64,000 bases of DNA from Porphyra umbilicalis (GCA_002049455.2 KV918764.1:558001-622000), one strand, 5' to 3'; numbered from the stretch's first letter, positions 42,978-55,412 are shown. Numbers and translations: made by a program. The notes: generated by a model not told the origin, from the letters alone.

Positions 42978-45900
42978 TTATTGGGCAGCATCCCCTGCAT
43001 CCTCACTCAAAGCCGAAGCGGGTCGACCTACCCGCGCCTCCTCCTGCTCGATGCCATCTAATACCACAGTGGACAGCATACCCAGCCGAATGGCGTCAGA
43101 GTCACTCGCTTGCACCCGTGGCTTCTCTCCCCGTGCCCAATGCCATACAAAGGAAAAAGCAAGAGGACCACAACTATAGTTATCTCCCAACGGTTGCTGG
43201 GGTGTCTTGACCTTCTGGGTGCTCCAGATCTTCTTGCGTGACGTCCCCCCCCCAGAAACCCCCGAGTCAACGTCCCCCGCCGCCGCCACCCCCATCGCGG
43301 CGGCCGTCGCTTCCCTGTCGTCCATGGCCTCCATGTCCTTCAGCTCTGCCAATGCCTTACCCAGGGCCTTGACCCTCTTGGCCGCCTTGTCCACGCCCGT
43401 CAATAGGTCCACGAAATGCGCACCAGAGTCGTACTGCGTGAGCGTCTTGGACGTCAAGTCGATGCAGTAAGTAAGCAACCCAGTGGCAGCCCTTGATGTT
43501 GCAGATGCCGCCAAGCCTGGTCGCCTTGCCCGCCGCGCCATGCACCTCCACGGCAATGCTGTCGACAATCGTAGCCTCTTCTCCATGCAGCAGGCGCGCA
43601 AAAACAGAGCAGTGCAGAATAAAAACGTCCCCAGCCCGCGCCGTGCACAAACGCTGCATCAAATGGAGAGCGGCAAACAAAACGTCGTCAGACATCCACG
43701 TCGTCCCCATGTTTGACACGAGTAGGTGCGCTGGCACTACCACGTCCTCCACGCCGCCAGCCGTCGGCAGCGCCCTCGAGCGCCACACTGTTGCCGTCGG
43801 GCCACCAGCCAACAACACACGCATGAATTCTGTCCCTAACGCACCAGTGGTCCGCCGCGTGCCACCCATGAAGTCGGGCATCCGGCTGTTGGACAAGCCG
43901 GCCACGGCCTCCATCCAGGTGGCCGCCACGCGGAACTTGTCGAGCCGGGCGGACGCCAAATGCAAGTCGCCCATCGCCGTGAGGGAAACCATCGACAGAC
44001 GCACCAGCCCCACCGGGTCGTCCAGGACCGCCGTGGCGACGATCGGGCACTCCTTGTCGGGATCCACCTCGTTGCCCGCCCGCATCACCTCCGCCATCTC
44101 CATCATCCGCTTCCGCGTCGACTGCACGATATCAGCTCCCAGCACGCACTCGACGCCGCCCTGGTCCCGCACAACCTCGTGCCAGTCGTCCTCCGACACG
44201 GCCTCCACTTCAACCTGCGACGCGACCGTCCTGACCACCGGTTGGCACCAGTTGGTAGCGAGCGTCTCGTAGGTGTGGTCCGCCAGCATCGACGCCTCCA
44301 CCAAGACCGGCAGGCAGACGACGTCGTCGGCCGGCTCGATGGACGGCATGACCAGCGCCGACGTCGGGCCGTCCTGTCTCGCCCGCTTCGACGGGTTGGC
44401 CGAGCCGCCGGTGCCGCTCCGCTTCCGCGCCCGCCGCTCCGCAGCGGCCTGGGTCTTGGAGACCTTGTCGGCGTCTGCGGCGTCTTGGCTGGCAGCGGCC
44501 GCTGCTTGACGGGCGGCCACGCGGGCACGAACGACAGCCTCAGCGTCGTCGACGGATGCCCCATCATCTGGCAGTGGGGGGGGTGGAGGTGAGGGGGGTG
44601 CACAGGGGAGCCGGGGGGGGTCAAGTCGTTGGCTGGTAAGGTCCTCCACCGTCACCCTCTTGAGGCCGTGCTCCTCCTCCAGCGTGTCGCCCAGGTCAAC
44701 CCACTTGGAGTACTCGGCCAACTTAGCGTCCATGACGCCCTTGACGCAAGGCTCCTTGTCGAAGAGCAACGTGAGCGCGGTCGCCACGAGGCTCACGCCC
44801 GGCTGGCGGGCGACGCCAATCTGCGACAGGTGGACGACCACCGACTCCGTGTCCAGGGCATCCCGCGCCCGCTCGTTGGTAGGAAGGTGGCGCTTCTCCA
44901 TCAGCACCGGGAAAACCTCGTACGTGCACTTCGAGACGACACTCCCCCTTTTGGTCATCTGGGCATCGGCCACAGCGGGCTGCTCGCTCTCCTTGGGCGT
45001 GTCGGTGTTGACCGAAGCTGGCGGCTCGCCCTGCGTGGCCGCGTCGGCGTTGGCCGATGCGGGCGGCTCAACCTCCTCGGCCGCGTCGGTCTTGGCCGGC
45101 GCGGGCTGCTGGCCCTCCTTGGGCCCGTCGGCGTCGGCCGTCTGGGGCTTGTAGATCTTGTTGTCCGCGTCTGTGGGCCCAATGGACGCCACACCCAGAG
45201 TCGCAAGCACCTCGGAGGGGAACGCCTTCGGCCACCAATGCAATCCCAGCATGATGTTGGCGTTGCTCGCCAGCCCGTGGCGCACGAGCACTTTGAGCCG
45301 CACCTTGGACATGGTCGACCGCAGCACGCCCGCAAACCCCTTGGACGCGTCGAATAGCGCCTCGACGTACAGCTTCGCCGCCGGCGTTGGGTGGTGCAAC
45401 TTCGGCTTCCCGTATGGGGGAGCCATCACCAGCTGCCACGCGCCGCTTAGAGGGAGGCGGGGGGCAGGTGGAGCATCTTTGCTGCCGACCACCGGATGGC
45501 TGGGGGGCGGAAGCGTACCGCCGGCGACGACTGTAGCTGCAGCGGCGTCTCCTTCTGGGTCGTAATTCAGCGCATCGAGCTCTGGTCCAAAGCGGGGAGG
45601 ACCCGGAGGTCTCTCGGGATCGTCGCCATCTGCGCCGCCAGCGAGGTTGCGGGCTTCAGCGGCAGCCGACACGGCAGCGGCGCCTACAACACCAGTGGTC
45701 GCCACGGGGAGCCCGGCCGCTCCAGCCGTGGCGGCTGCAGACGCGTCTGCCGTTCCATCCGCCGCGACACCGGGGAGGAGCGCCCTAGTGGGAGCACCGG
45801 CATCGTCGTCACGCGACTGCTCCCAAGCCGACGCCGTTGTCAGCATCGACGCCTCTCCGTGCAGGTAGGTGTACACGGACCTGACAACCCGCTTGGCCGA

Positions 45901-46158
45901 GCCGCTCTTGTCCAGCGCGTCGTCGCGGATGATGACGAAAAATGACTGCCCAGTCGTCTTGGACACGCCCGACACATGGAAATGTGTCTTCAGCGACGGC
46001 ACGCGCACTTCCAGCTCGTGTAGAATGCGAAAGAGGGAGGCGACGAGCTCGACGACATCGAGCGGCAACGAGCTGGTGTTGGCCCCCAGCAGCGAAAGCA
46101 GCAGCTCGTGTAGAAGCCGCACCCGCTTGTTGCCGTCGACCTTGGGCGCCATCGGCAT
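42978..46158 (-). pseudogene. Ulp1/C48-type SUMO protease of the KDZ element, broken by a 4-bp duplication
   Basis: ATG 46158 (MPMAPKVDGNKRVRLLHELL) starts a frame of about 900 residues. After a helical N-terminal domain and Ala/Pro-rich linkers comes the protease domain (LGTEFMRVLL, MSDDVLFAALHLMQRL, GDVFILHCSVFARLL). The catalytic His is in IKGCHWVAYLL. Right after it the coding strand reads GCTTACTTACTGC: TTAC is duplicated (plus strand GTAA GTAA at 43467-43474), shifting the frame. Without one copy the text runs WVAYCIDLTSKTLTQYDSGA, with the family Asp. It continues to the Gln block and nucleophile (TPQQPLGDNYSCGPLAFSFV) and ends at 42978. As sequenced, Asp, Gln and Cys are out of frame, so this copy should be inactive. 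Ulp1 enzymes cleave SUMO conjugates; why KDZ elements carry them is not settled. Confidence 0.8.
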
Positions 46159-46589
46159 TGAAACCCCCCCCCCGCGTCCGCCCAAGTCCCACTCCAGAGC
46201 CAAGCAGACCAGAGGCGGGCGTGAAAACGGCGGCGGCAGCATGAGCGGCCACCTGCACCACCCCGCCAGCAGGCCACCACGCCGCGAGGGGGGCAGCCGC
46301 CGAGTCGACAGCGAGAACCGTCGGGGGGAAGGGGGATGGCAAGCTGGGGGGAGGTAGGTGTCGTCGCACCCGAGCTGGCCGGTGACAGGTGTGGCACGGA
46401 AAAGATGGCCAGGTGGGAGAGGCACCCTCGGTCGCCGCCGCCACGGTCGGCGGCAGCGTCGGCGGTCGACTGCGCCGCCGCCAGCACCGCGCAGTAGACT
46501 CCGACGACAAACGAGCGCGGGCGGCAGGGGGGACGAACGGGGGGTGACGGCACAACAGAGGCGCCAATGACGACGGCCGTCAGAGCGGC

Positions 46590-47540
46590 GGCACCGCCCC
46601 GTCGTCGGCGGCCAGCAGGTGAGGCCCGGGGGTGGCGCCGCCACCAGGTAGCGGCGGCCGGCACGGGCGACCGTGGTGGCCGTCGCAGCGGGGACGGATG
46701 CCACGAGCGTGGCGCCACCGACGGCGCCGGTAGCGGCAGCGGCGGTGGCGGCGACGTCGACGGCGGCGACGACGGTGGCGGAGAGCGAGGGGGGACGGGC
46801 GCACGGGGCGCCCCTACCCCCCCCCAGCGGTGCCCCGAGGCGCCCAGCGGCGGGCGGCGCGCGGCGGCGGCGCCCCCACCCCCGCTGGGGGCACCCAGGA
46901 GCGCCGGGCGGCGCGCGGCGCGCGGCGGCGGCGCCCCCACCCCCCCGAGGGGCACCCAGCGGCGCCCAGTGGCGGGCGGCGGATGACAGTCCCCCCGCCT
47001 CCAGCGAATGCCGCCAATCCGCCGATCTGAGCGGGGGGCGCACATCGGACAGCGGGCCATTGTTGCTGGGCGCACAACCGGCGCCGGGTCGGCGGGTGGG
47101 CGGGCGGCGCCGCGGCAGTGGGCGGGCGGCGCCGCGGCGGCGGCGCCCCCACCCCCGCCAGGGGCACCCAGGAGCGCCGAGCGGCGCGTGGCGCGCGGCG
47201 GCGGCGCCCTCACCCCCCGCGACGGTGCCCAGCAGCGGGCGGCGCGCGGCGGCGGCGCCCCCACCCCCCCGGCGGTGCCCAGCGGCGAGCGGCGCGCGGC
47301 GGCGGCGCCCCCACCCCCGCCAGGCGCACCCAGGAGCGCCAGGTGGAGCGCGGCGCGCGGCGGCGGCGCCCCCACCCCCCCCGGCGGTGCCCAGCAGCGG
47401 GCAGCGCTCGGCGGCGGCGCCCCCACCCCCGCCAGTGGCACCCAGGAGCGCCAGGCGGAGCGCGGCGCGCGGCGGCGGCGCCGCAACCCCCCGAGGGGCA
47501 CCCAGTGGCGCCCAGTAGCGGGCGGTGGATGGCGGTCCCC
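46590..47540 (-). repeat. Right inverted-repeat arm of the KDZ-type element
   Basis: Reversed, it matches 36447-37330: the inner GGTGGCGCCGCCACCAGGTA block, the GATGCCACGAGCGTGGCGCC segment, and the repeated GCGGCGGCGCCCCCACCCCC units that end near 47535 at GGCACCCAGTGGCGCCCAGT. It lies upstream of the protease gene as the left arm lies upstream of the transposase. The two genes therefore have homologous upstream regions. Confidence 0.8.
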
Positions 47541-50500
47541 ACGACAGGCGCCCAGTCTGCGGTGGGCGGGCGGCGCCGTGGTGTGGGCGCCCCACCCCCA
47601 CTCAACTGCGAGAAACGGCGGCGGCGGATGACGCGGCGGGGCGAGGACCGTGCACGGCGACAGACCCTGCCCCGGTGGCGGCGCACCCTTCAGGCCAGGC
47701 CCGACGTACCCTGGTCCAGTGAATTATATTGCCGATCTAGGGTAGCCCCCCTGGCAGGCCCGGGGCCCGGGCCCGCAGGGCCCGGCCCCGGCCCGCCGAG
47801 AGCGAGGCCGCGGCGCTGGGCGAGTTTGCGTCGCGCAAACTGGAGGGTCGTCCGTCTGGTCGCCACGTCGATCGGTGGCTTGCAGCGAGCCGCGCGCGGG
47901 TCCCGTGGGCCCCGCCGCCGCGGCGCGCCGCTCTCCCCCCCCCCCTTGAAGCCGCACACGCAGCGCGCGGCGCGGGGCGGGGGGGGGGGGTCGGCCGCCT
48001 GCCGCGCCGCGACCGCCGCCCGGTGGGCCCCCCCCCTCCACACCCGACGCGGCCACGCGCGCGGGCGGTCGGGCGGGGCGGCGCCGGTGCGGCAGCCGCG
48101 GTGGGCCCCCCCCCCCCCGACCGGCGGCGGCACCGTCATGGTGCCACGCGCCCGCCGTCCCACACGCGCCGCTGGCGTCACGGTCGGGCCAGCGCACGGG
48201 GCCGCCGCGCGCGGCGCGGCGGCCGCCCGACCCAGCGGGGGGGCGGCACGCTCGGGCGGCGCCCGGCGGGGGGCGGCGACCAAAGCGGCGACCAAAGCGG
48301 CCGGCGGCGGGGGCCCAAACGGGCGCGCCACCGACCGGGAGCCCCAAACGGGTGTCGCTGCAAAGCGCTGGCCTCGGGGGCGCGGGGTTGCCGCCCAGCA
48401 TGCGCTTCCCCCCTCCCCCCCCCCCCCCCCCCCCCCCCCCGCCCCACCCCCACGCTGCCCCCTCCACCGCAGCCGCCGCCAGTCGGGTGCGGCGCTGTAT
48501 GGCGCCTGGACGAGGCGTGGCAATGGGCGCGGGGGCACGCAGCCTGTCCCGCCGCCCCGCACCGGGCGGCGCCGCCACGGGCCGCCACGGGCAGCGTCAG
48601 CCCGTGGCGACGCGCGCGCCGCAGGCCGACCCAGCCGCCGCCCCCCCTGTGCCGCGGTGCCGCTGCTGCCGCGTCTACGGACGCGCGCGAGCGTGCGTGG
48701 CCTGGTGCGGCGAGCGGCCACGCCCGTGACCCCCGGCGGCAGCGGCGCGCCCACCCCCTCCCAAACCGGCAGGCACGTGCGGGCACTCAAAGCTGTGCGC
48801 GGCGCGGGGGCGCGCCGACGCCGCCCGCCCCAACAGCCTCGATGGGTCGTCAGAAACACGACGTTCCAAACGGGGAGCCTGGCCGGGAGTCCTGTTCGCG
48901 GACCGGCTGGACGGGAGCCGATTCTGTTCACCTTCCGTTCGACAACGGCAGACTGAACGGGACGAAATTCCATTCCGGAAAATCCGTGCCAGGCTCTGGC
49001 CGCCCCCGCGGCATCAGCAGACCAAGCATAAGGTCCTTATTTTGGTCATGCCTACAACGGGGCAATGGTGCACAAGATTGAGTTCAACACCCCATCTCCC
49101 GCTAACCAGGAGACATCTGCGGCCCGCTGCCGTGAGGACTATGCAATTGCGTCTCGTTGAGGTCCGAAGGTCGAGGCACTGGTCGCGCTGAGAAGGCCGT
49201 TTCCCGAGTTGGCGACTGCACGTCTGGGCCGCGGTGTCCCGTCATCGACGAGCGGATCTACTCCGCACCGCGGTTGCCTTCGTCGTGGTTGTGTGTCGTG
49301 TGAGGCTGTTTGAGTTGCCTGCTCACCGTGTGTGACCTGTCAGGTACATCTGTGTGCCGCTTTTCCGGGGGGTGGGGGGTGAGGTGCGGATCCTTGCGGC
49401 AGTTGGTGGCCGCGCCTCCAGTGCCGCATCCTCCTCGTGTAGGTCCCGTCTTCACCTGCACCTCACCGTGCGTTCCCTTTCATCACCTTATGCGCTTGGC
49501 TGCTTCCTCTTTTCCATGTTAATTCGCCCACCTGTGTCTGACTGTTGACTTTCTTCGTGGGTGCAGGATGTGGGGGGGGAAGTGGCGCCTTAAGTAGATT
49601 TAAGCCCAAGGTTGCGTGGCACGTGTGCGAGTCCCGTGACCCAGAGCCATGCACCTGATCAAGTATTGCTGTCTTTCCACTTTTGGCCAATGTGGTCAAA
49701 GTCAAGAAGGGGTGTGAGTCAACTACCCATTGGTCAATGGACTTAATCCGGCTGAATGGATGGCTCAGACGCTGTTTCACACTGTTGGTCACCCCTCTTG
49801 ACATCGACGGAATCGGCCAAAATTGGGAAGACAGCAATATGGAACGGGAGTTCGGCCCAATCGCGAACAGCTGCTTGGACGGAAGGCTGAACGGGAGGAG
49901 CCCTCGTCCAGGGCGTCGACTTTTTCTGACGGTGGTCGCCGGTGCGCCGGGCTGCCTGCCCCCCCCTCCCGCGTTCCCCCCTTCGCGTGCAAACGGAGCC
50001 GCACTGGAGTCTGGCCACGTTGTGGGGGGCGGCGGATGGCGGGGGCCGAGGTGGACCCAACGGCGGGGAAACCGGCGCCCCGGGGGCCGGGGCGCGGGGC
50101 CGAGGGGGTGACTGGCGGACCGCGCAGGGTGTCCCCCCTCGCCACGCTGTCAACGCCGCCCCGCCGTCTGCCAAGGCGGCGTTGGCTCGAAGGGGCGCCG
50201 CCCGGCGCGGCCGTGCCACGGGCCGGCCGGCAGGCGGCGGGACGTCACTGTCGTCCGCAAGCGTCCCCGGCGGCCGTCGCGCAACGGCGCCGGCGCGGCG
50301 GCGGATCGACCAATCGGCCGCCGGATCCGGCGGCAGCCGCGCGCCCCCAGACAGTCGAGCGGGCGCGCGCTGGCGCGCGCCTGCCCGGCAGAAGCGGCAG
50401 CGCCACGCGCGACCGCCGCGCGGGGGGAAGGGGGGGGGGGGGGGCGGCCCCCGCGGCCGACGCGTGGTCGCCAACCGCCGGCCGGCCGGCCGCCCACCGC

Positions 50501-53500
50501 GCCGCGTGCGGGCTGGGCCGGGGGCGTTGCCGGCGCCACTGCTGAGACCGCGTCCGCCACAGCCGCAGGGGGGGGGGGGGGGGGAAACGCCGCCCGTCCC
50601 CAGCCCTCGAGGGCGGGGGGGGAGACACGGACACGGCGGCGTGGGCCCCCCGCCGGCGGGCCGCCGCCATCACCCCCGCGCGTCCCCGACGCCGCGGCGG
50701 TGGCCGCGCGGCGCCCTCGAGGCGGGCGGGCGGGCGCGGCCGACGGCCGACGCGGTCGGCCATTGGCCGGCGGCCGACGCGGCCGCCGCCCCGCACGGCA
50801 GGCGGCAGACAGCGGGCGTTGCCACACGCGGGCGGCGGGCAGGGGGGGAGGGGGGGCGTTTGTCACCGTGGCGGAAGGGGGGGCGGGGAGGGGGGGGGGG
50901 GGGGGCGCCCTCGCCACGGCGCCGCCGCCGTGGGGCTGCCCCCGCCACCGCCCGGTGGTGTCGGCCGCGACGGGGGGACATCGCCTCGGCCGCCGCGGCT
51001 GGTGGGGCGGCGGCGCGGCGACGCCGCCTCCCTCCCCCTCGCGCAGCCGCACGTTGCGCCGGTCCGGCCGCGCGGTCGCCGCGCCCCGCCACCCGGGCGC
51101 GGCGGCGGGCGCCCGCGCCGCCGTTGCGGCGCTCGCGCGTGCGCCGGCTCTCGCCGCGGGCGGTCGCCCGCGCGGCGCGGCGAGGCAGAGCAGCCACCTC
51201 GCTCGTCAGCCGATTCCCCACCGCCCCCCCCGCAGCCCGACGGCGCGGCACCCAAGAGTGGAAAATAACGGTGCGGCGGAGCGGCGTCGGCAGGGAGCCG
51301 CCAGCCGCCCAACGGTGCCGGTCACCCGCCTCGGCCGGTTGACCAACCACACGCGCATCCCTGGGAGACACATCCCACACGGAGATGTGAATGCGCGCCG
51401 GCACGAACACACGCCCGAGTCCGTTGGAGCGGTGCGAGAAAGAACACAAGAGAGCATCCACGATGGTGGGGGCGGGGGCGGTGGGGCACACGTCTACAGA
51501 GACAATGGCGGCGGAGGCCGAATATCGGCACGCCAAGGAAGGTTTACAGACCAAGCTCGGGACGGCAGGCTGCGGGGCGTGGCGCACCGCGTGGAATCCA
51601 TAGCGCACCCCGGCGTCAACCGCTGGGGACAGAGGCAACGCGGCCGCCGCAGCGACGCTGCCGTCGACGGCAGCGCCGCCGCCGGTCGGCCGCTGTCGCC
51701 GCGTCCGGTCCCACCGGGACGTGGTCGTGTGAGTGGGAAAAGGTCGCACGGCAATCCCTCCCGCCCGTCGTCGACACCAGCGCCTGACCGCCCCACAGCA
51801 CGTTGTCAAATTGGGTCACGGAGAACTTAAAATATATGCGAACCGTGAGAGGTCGTGAGAGAAATGTTTTTCCATGCAGCAAACCTCGTGACACCATCCT
51901 CGCAAATGTCGCTGTGTCGATCTCTAAAAGGCTCTGTCTGAGAAGGCTTTCTGACACCCCCAGAGACCTTCTTACCCCACCCACCTGGTCACCCCTACCC
52001 ATGTGCGTACTCGTCTACTCCCAATAGCTGCGGGCACCGCCCAACCACGGACACTTGTGCTTGCCTCCTTTCCTGTCCTCTCCCACTCCTTTCTCCTGCT
52101 GGCAGGGGGGGGGGGGCGAGGGGGGCTGCACATACATGCCGAGGGGGTCGGGGAGGATGGGGGCGCAAACGGTGTCGCTAGAGTGGGACGGCTGCTGGCA
52201 TTGCCGTGCAGAGCTCTGGCAGGGTCATGGGGCAGGTCCTCCTTGCGCGATCAAACGGCACCCTTCACACCCAGTTCAAGGCAGACTTGGCGTACACAGT
52301 ATGCATTCTTGCGGGCACATGGAGACCTCTGCTCGGACGCCTCACCGTCGTAGCTTGTGTCAGCCAGACTTTGTTCAGTACCTGTTGGCATGATAGTCTG
52401 CTACCAATGGGGACCCAGGATGCGCCCCCGGTCAACCGGGCAGCCAACCAGCGGGCTGGAAAACGTCAAGCCTTGTGCTTGGGGATAGCGGGGCGATTAG
52501 TAATAATTCGAAGTGCTGGGCGGCGCCAATGCGCGCCCTCGGCATGTGTGCAGGTGACTGCCATGCTGCCCCCAGCCCCGCTCCTGGCTGCCGCCCAAGT
52601 GCACAAGTGCTGCCAACATCCCCGCTCGCTCTCCTGGCCGACCGCTCGGCCCACCCTCCTGGCGGACCGCCCCGCCCACCCTCTGGTCGACCGCCCCACC
52701 CACCCTCCTGGCCGGAAGCCCCGGCCACCCTCTGTTCGATCGCCCCGCCCACCCTCCTGCCGACCGCCCTCGTTCCTGTCGTATTCTTATCTGCATCCCC
52801 TCCATCCCACGCATTCTCTCCAGCTCGCACGGGGGCGGGGGGGAGTCACTCTACGACGGGCCGGACGACGTTTGCAGTCGCTGGACTAGTGGTGGTGGCG
52901 ATTGGGTGGGGATCCACACTGGCGCAGTGTGGATAGTGTGACGCGCGCGGTGGGTGGGTGGTGGATGGGTTGGATGAACTGACCACGTACTTCTTTTTCG
53001 TGTTCGCTCGCCCGTCCCCCATGTATCCTTACCATGCATATGTGCGATGGCTTCCTCTTTCTTGGCTTCTGTTTCTTTGCAAACCAATGGGTGTTGCTGA
53101 CATCGAAGTCGAGTAACTTGTGTCATACGCACATGCATGCGTGGTGTCCGCGAGTCGCTGACATGGTGAGCTTGCTGTTGTCCGGTGGCCTGTAGCTCTG
53201 TCAGAGTTTGCGGCTGTGTGCAGTTAGCTACATGTCTGCGTGACTCTGTAGCACACCGTGGCTTTCTTATCGATTTCGTGTCTGCTCTGCCACCCGTGCC
53301 CGCGCCGAGCAACAATAAAGCGACCGTGTCTTTCAATGCATCTTTGGCATGTATCCTCAATGCTGGCCGGTGTCACATCCTTTCCTCCGTCAGGGTCTTG
53401 CTCCACTTCTTCCCCGAGACCTCCGAGGGATCATTGCGGCGAGTCTCGCAACATATGTCTCGAAGGATGTGAACTTCTCCTTAAAGATTGGGCAAAGAGG

Positions 53501-53703
53501 AGTTATGTACTCATTTTCGATCTCTCTCTGAACGCAAAGGGGTCGAGCAGCAATACGGTTCGGCCTTGTTGCAGATACCTTGGAACCTGACACGAGATTT
53601 CATCAACGCGCTGTGCCCGACGCGCGACGTCGTTGCGCCGACGCCGACTCACGCGGCTTGGCCGCTCCCACAGCGGCGCCGCCGCAGCGTCATCGTCGAG
53701 CCC
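47541..53703. other. Long stretch without a recognisable gene
   Basis: From 47540 to 48850 and 49950 to 51350 the sequence is extremely GC-rich, with long homopolymers and open frames on both strands that match nothing. From 48850 to 49950 and 51350 to 53700 composition is normal and ORFs are short. I recognise no protein family, RNA gene or clear transposon end. The stretch may be regulatory and repeat-derived DNA. Confidence 0.45.
52632..52775. repeat. Minisatellite of about 23-26 bp
   Basis: Units of the form GACCGCCCCGCCCACCCTCCTG(G) repeat about five to six times with variation (GCTCGGCCCACCCTCCTGGC, GACCGCCCCACCCACCCTCC, GATCGCCCCGCCCACCCTCC). No coding frame is supported through it. 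Confidence 0.75.
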
Positions 53704-55066
53704 GCGCAGTGCACCTCGTTGCTGGATCCACCACGAGCCCGGTTCTGGCTCAAATTGCTCGTAAACGCTCGTTGAAAACGGGCTCCTGCTCGCACGCTGG
53801 GAGTGTTTGCTCGTATTTACTGTATCCCGTCCAAAAAACTCGTTGTGGCGTGCTGGCGACGAGATTAGGGCGTGATTAAGAACTCTATGAAGTCCGCTCA
53901 AGTTCTTACAAGTGCGACTTGATACACTAAACGGGTGCGGTGCTCAGTACCGGATCTGTGCCGAGTAGGGCAAGAAATACGTAGAAGGACACCATCGTGC
54001 AGCCCACGAGCAGAGGAAGGTTGCGCCCACTCCGGGGCGGTGGGTGGGAAGAGAGCAAGCAGTTTTCGCAGCCTGACACCTCTCTCCCGGCGTTACCCGC
54101 TCTGGCCGCCGCCGCAGCCGACACCCTCTCGCGGCCACCTGCCCCTGCGGGAGCAAGCAAGCACCCCTCTCTCGTACCAATAGAAGAAATAGGACGTGGC
54201 CTCGCAAGCGAGGGTACAGTCCTGGCTCACTCCTTTCCTGCACTGCCCAACCCCCCCCCCCCCGCAAGCACCCGTCTCTCGGACCAATAGAAGAAATAGG
54301 ACGTGGCCTCGCAAGCGAGGATGCAGGTAGCCGCCGCTGCCGTAGCCGCCACTGGCGCAAGCACAGGCCGGCGGCGGGGAAGCACGGTAACAAAGGTGGA
54401 GTATGGCAACAGCAGTGGGCAACCGGCACAGAGTCGGCAGAGCGACGCGGATATCGTGCCGCAAGCCCCGCAACCCCCCCGGGGTGGGGGGCGTCGGAAC
54501 CCGCTTTCTCCGCAAGGGATGCGCAGTTCTTTGGCAATTGTCACAGAACTTGGTGGGAAGTGAGTTCACAATACCGAGACCATTCCCTTTCGCCGTTCAC
54601 GGAGGGACAGTTGCCGCTCCGGTGGCTGGCAATAAATACCGTCAAGTCGCAGAGAAGGGGGAGCTAAGTGTGAGAACCCGGTACTCGTGCAGCACCTCGA
54701 CACCCGTGCTCGACTTAATACACGCGCCTCGACAAGGGTGTCCTAATGCAAGCGTGCAGAAATCGCAGAAACACCTCGTTGAGAGAACGGGAGAGCTCGC
54801 ACGCGCTTGTTGAGCATCTGCGTACGTTTGCATACGGGCATTCACACTATGGCCCTGTACACCATAGGAGGCGCTTCCAGAGACGCTTCTGATGCATCCA
54901 AAAAGTCGGTGTAAAATGCTCGACTGCAAAAGTATGCAAGTGAAAACATGGTTTGCACGAGAAAAACGCTCCACAGAGGCGTTTACGAGGGGTCGTGCAA
55001 GTTCTGAACGAGCAATTTGAGCCAGAACCGGGCTCGTGGTGGATCCAGCAACGAGGTGCACTGCGC
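53704..55066. mobile_element. 1.36-kb non-autonomous element with about 57-bp terminal inverted repeats
   Basis: The left end GCGCAGTGCACCTCGTTGCT continues as GGATCCACCACGAGCCCGGT and TCTGGCTCAAATTGCTCGT. The same series appears reversed at the right end (about 55008-55066). Identity is essentially perfect over about 57 bp, then diverges. The interior has no transposase ORF. A second copy of the right 570 bp at 12626-13196 ends at the same base, which fixes the right boundary. No clear target duplication is seen, so the superfamily is unknown. The element holds the empty counterpart of the hAT insertion site at 54493-54500. Confidence 0.8.
54170..54315. repeat. 105-bp direct duplication inside the 1.36-kb element
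   Basis: ACCAATAGAAGAAATAGGAC followed by GTGGCCTCGCAAGCGAGG occurs at about 54176 and again at about 54281. The second part contains the hairpin CCTCGCAAGCGAGG. Each copy is preceded by CAAGCACCC and CTCTC, so the unit of about 105 bp is duplicated in tandem. Confidence 0.8.
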
Positions 55067-55412
55067 CGGCCGCACGCGCATCGTCTGCGCTTGCGCGCTC
55101 GTTGCCAAACAGATTGCTTACACATGAAAGTAGCATGCCGCATACCCGGTACTTGGGAAGAATAAAACAGTGGATGTGCTTACTCTGTACTTTTACTTTG
55201 CAAGCCACAAGCGAGTGGAGGGGCTTCATGCTCTGACAGCTTCGTCGTCGCGCGCTGCGACCGCGTGCGCGCGACCGCGCTCCTCGCGCCGCGCCGTCGC
55301 CCCCGCCGCCCGCCCCCGTGTCTCTGGTCCGGACCGTCGGCCCGCACCGCCCCCCTTTCTCCATTCCCCCCCCCAACTCCCCCCCCCCCGACTGACTACC
55401 CCCCCCCCCACC

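Larger units (their letters stand above)
36355..47540. mobile_element. KDZ/Zisupton-type DNA transposon with long inverted repeats
   Basis: Two arms of roughly 0.95 kb in opposite orientation enclose a plus-strand KDZ-type transposase and a minus-strand Ulp1-type protease that converge on a 1.9-kb centre. The left arm is about 36355-37330 and the right about 46590-47540. KDZ-superfamily elements (Kyakuja, Dileera, Zisupton) are large DNA transposons, some of which carry a Ulp1-like SUMO protease, so the pairing supports a single unit of about 11 kb. Exact ends and a target duplication could not be fixed because the outer arm is made of internal repeats. Confidence 0.75.

Noticed and set aside
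47118-48956. 612-codon plus-strand frame beyond the right arm
   Set aside because: It starts inside the inverted-repeat arm and continues through low-complexity DNA with no recognisable domain.
50670-51809. 379-codon minus-strand ORF
   Set aside because: It overlaps an equally long plus-strand frame; the one mixed-composition part (about 51250-51600) has no family match.
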